A stretch of 7,231 nucleotides of DNA from Pseudoxanthomonas suwonensis. Lineage in GTDB: Bacteria; Pseudomonadota; Gammaproteobacteria; Xanthomonadales; Xanthomonadaceae. Each line of letters starts with the position of its first letter. Position 1 is the first letter of the stretch. Below, piece by piece: positions 6,230 through 7,231 of the stretch. A program made the translations under genes and the position numbers. The DNA lies in assembly GCA_003240695.1 (NCBI GenBank), contig QFNC01000067.1, forward strand, positions 1-7,231, written 5' to 3'. The notes below the pieces were generated by a model. The model was not told where the DNA came from, did no database searches, and worked only from the letters and a program-made list of their open reading frames with translations.

Positions 6230-6567
6230 GGCATCACCGAGCCGTTCAACGACACCGCCGAGAGCGACCGCACCATCGAATACGGTGACGGCACGGTGCG
6301 CCTTCAGCCTACCGAGTGGCGAGGCTATGCAATGGCCGCCTTCCCGTAGCAATGGCCGCCTTCCCGTACCAGTACGCGGGAGAGCCCGAGCACCCGGCGC
6401 CGACGGGAGAGGTCTTCGAGGACGTCCCCGCCGATCTGCAGTTCGCCCGCGAGATCGACTGGGCCAGGCAGAACGGGATCACCATCGGTTGGTAGGACGG
6501 GACCTACCGCCCCTTCCAGCAGACGAACCGCGACGCCATGGCCGCGTTCCTCTACCGGATCGTCTAG
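6230..6567 (+). pseudogene. Remnant of an S-layer-homology (SLH) repeat protein, C-terminal part
   Basis: SLH domains anchor exported proteins to cell-wall polymers. Two SLH-like repeats are visible. The first ends YGDGTVRLQPTEWRGYAMAAF. The second reads EVFEDVPADLQFAREIDWA, then RQNGITIGW, then DGTYRPFQQTNRDAMAAFLY and RIV. These match the actinobacterial pattern 'F.DVP...F..EI.WA...GIT.GW.DGT.RP.....RDAMAAFLYR'. The first repeat is followed by a TAG at 6347-6349 created by a 20-bp duplication; with one copy removed, both repeats join in a single frame. A second TAG at 6493-6495 interrupts the otherwise conserved GW-DGT. A third TAG at 6565-6567 may be the true end, or one more point mutation (nine further codons lead to a TGA at 6592). 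The host protein is unknown. It could be the tail of the glycosidase remnant at 776-1254 or of a copy of the downstream nucleotidase. Confidence 0.75.
6329..6368 (+). repeat. Perfect 20-bp tandem duplication that breaks the SLH frame
   Basis: The sequence GCAATGGCCGCCTTCCCGTA occurs at 6329-6348 and again at 6349-6368 without a spacer. Twenty is not a multiple of three. The first copy therefore ends AMAAFP followed by TAG, while the second, in the next frame, reads AMAAFPYQYAG and continues into the following SLH repeat. Replication slippage is the simplest cause. Confidence 0.95.
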
Positions 6568-6922
6568 GAGCAGGGGATCTCCTACGGGGGGTGACACCTG
6601 GCTGCACACCGGTCGAGGACGAGGTCGAGTAGGAGACCCAGGAGGAGGGCGAGCGCACGGAGGCGACACCGCATGCATCGCGGTGCCGCCCCCGGCGTCC
6701 GCGGCCCTGCTCCGCTGCCGACGCCCCGACGCCCCCGCTGCGGCATTGCCGTCCTGTCGGTCGGGAACCGGACCCGCACGGAGAACGGTCAAGCTCCGGC
6801 AAAGGCTCGACCCCCAGCCGGTCAAACGGTCGCGGCGGAGCATCGCCGCAGGTGAACATCGGATGACACCTTTCCTCCGCGAGGGCGAACCCCTCGGCGT
6901 GTCGAGCGCCACGTGAGGTTTG
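6568..6922 (+). other. Intergenic stretch before the 5'-nucleotidase gene
   Basis: No family-like protein is readable on either strand. Two small hairpins were seen: CACCGC (6667-6672) with GCGGTG (6680-6685), and CGAGGG (6880-6885) with CCCTCG (6891-6896). Neither has a following T-run, so I do not call terminators. It should hold the promoter of the nucleotidase gene, but no convincing -10/-35 pair was found. Confidence 0.5.
6915..6918 (+). promoter_or_regulatory. Ribosome binding site of the 5'-nucleotidase gene
   Basis: GAGG lies four bases before the ATG at 6923. It favours this start over the in-frame ATG at 6941, which has no comparable sequence upstream, although the signal peptide itself is more conventional from 6941. 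Confidence 0.5.
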
Positions 6923-7231
6923 ATGACTGGTGCCACCGACATGTTCGTTTCCCCCGCACGCCGCGTCGCGCGCGGCGCCTCCGTGGGTCTGGGCGCTGCC
7001 GCCCTCGCCTTCGGTGCCGCCGTGGTGCCGCTCGGAGCAGCCGTCGCCGCCGAGCCCGGTGAGACCGTCAACCTCGTCACCTTCAACGACTTCCACGGCG
7101 CACTGAGCGTGGGCAAGCCCTTCGCCTGCACTGTCACCAACACGATGGCGGGCGCCGAGAACGCGGCGCTGATCTCCGCCGGCGACAGCGTGGGCGGCTC
7201 CGAGTTCGCCTCGGCCGTGCAGAACGACGAG
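6923..7231 (+). CDS. Secreted bifunctional metallophosphatase/5'-nucleotidase, N-terminal part
   Basis: Exported UshA-like enzyme that dephosphorylates nucleotides outside the membrane, for phosphate and nucleoside scavenging. Only 103 codons are in the window; the rest runs off the right edge. Residues 1-43 form a secretion signal: Arg-rich start (SPARRVARG), hydrophobic core (ASVGLGAAALAFGAAVVPLG) and an AVA-A cleavage site near residue 42. The mature part opens with VNLVTFNDFHG (49-59), metal-binding motif I of calcineurin-like phosphoesterases with Asp56 and His58. It continues through KPFACTVTNTM to LISAGDSVGGSEFASAVQ (83-100), motif II with Asp88. No disruptions are visible. With the glycosidase and SLH remnants just upstream, it suggests this was once a cluster of envelope phosphoester-processing proteins. 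Confidence 0.9.
   Translation, partial: MTGATDMFVSPARRVARGASVGLGAAALAFGAAVVPLGAAVAAEPGETVNLVTFNDFHGALSVGKPFACTVTNTMAGAENAALISAGDSVGGSEFASAVQNDE

Noticed and set aside
1115..6567. Repeated in-frame TAG codons suggesting amber reassignment or suppression
   Set aside because: hipA ends normally at TAG, one of the TAGs results from a duplication, and a TAA lies six bases from another; ordinary pseudogene decay explains them.
6667..6685. Hairpin CACCGC/GCGGTG as a terminator
   Set aside because: Only six base pairs, no following T-run and no intact gene immediately upstream.

Overview
This is a high-GC window with strong G/C preference at third codon positions and TAnnnT-type -10 boxes placed for leaderless transcripts. 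That points to an actinobacterium, most likely in the Micrococcales (lineage is inference). Two chromosomal housekeeping or envelope genes bracket an accessory region.

Layout. Positions 1-654 (minus strand) hold the N-terminal 218 codons of a type II NADH dehydrogenase that runs off the left edge. Divergent from it, 776-1254 is a decayed fragment of a secreted phosphodiester glycosidase: no signal peptide, two in-frame stops, abrupt 3' end. Positions 1255-1646 hold no recognisable gene. The accessory block follows, all on the plus strand. It has a Schlafen/AlbA_2-type protein (1660-2895) that appears to be translated from a leaderless mRNA, a small unknown protein (2941-3318), and a structured upstream region with repeated GTGRACGCT motifs and a well-formed promoter. 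Next comes a hipBA toxin-antitoxin operon (hipB 3589-4374, hipA 4371-5615, GTGA overlap). After it lie a frameshifted hypothetical gene (5660-6229) and the tail of an S-layer-homology (SLH) repeat protein (6230-6567), broken by a 20-bp tandem duplication and an internal stop. The last gene (6923-7231, partial) is a secreted 5'-nucleotidase/metallophosphatase.

How it fits together. The simplest reading is that a roughly 5-kb cargo (Schlafen-like protein, small partner, HipBA, a plasmid/ICE-like hypothetical) sits where one or two secreted envelope proteins used to be. The glycosidase head on the left and the SLH tail on the right are the eroded flanks. No integrase or transposase is visible, so the insertion mechanism is unknown.

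Most unusual element. The HipB antitoxin is about three times the usual length. After a normal Cro/CI-type helix-turn-helix it carries an acidic run, six tandem nine-residue repeats of the type FLPKTDLSA (27-bp DNA units, two identical), and a long acidic tail ending in Trp. The DNA just upstream has an 18-bp inverted repeat and a row of direct repeats, one of which overlaps the -35 box. This suggests autoregulation by HipB or HipBA.
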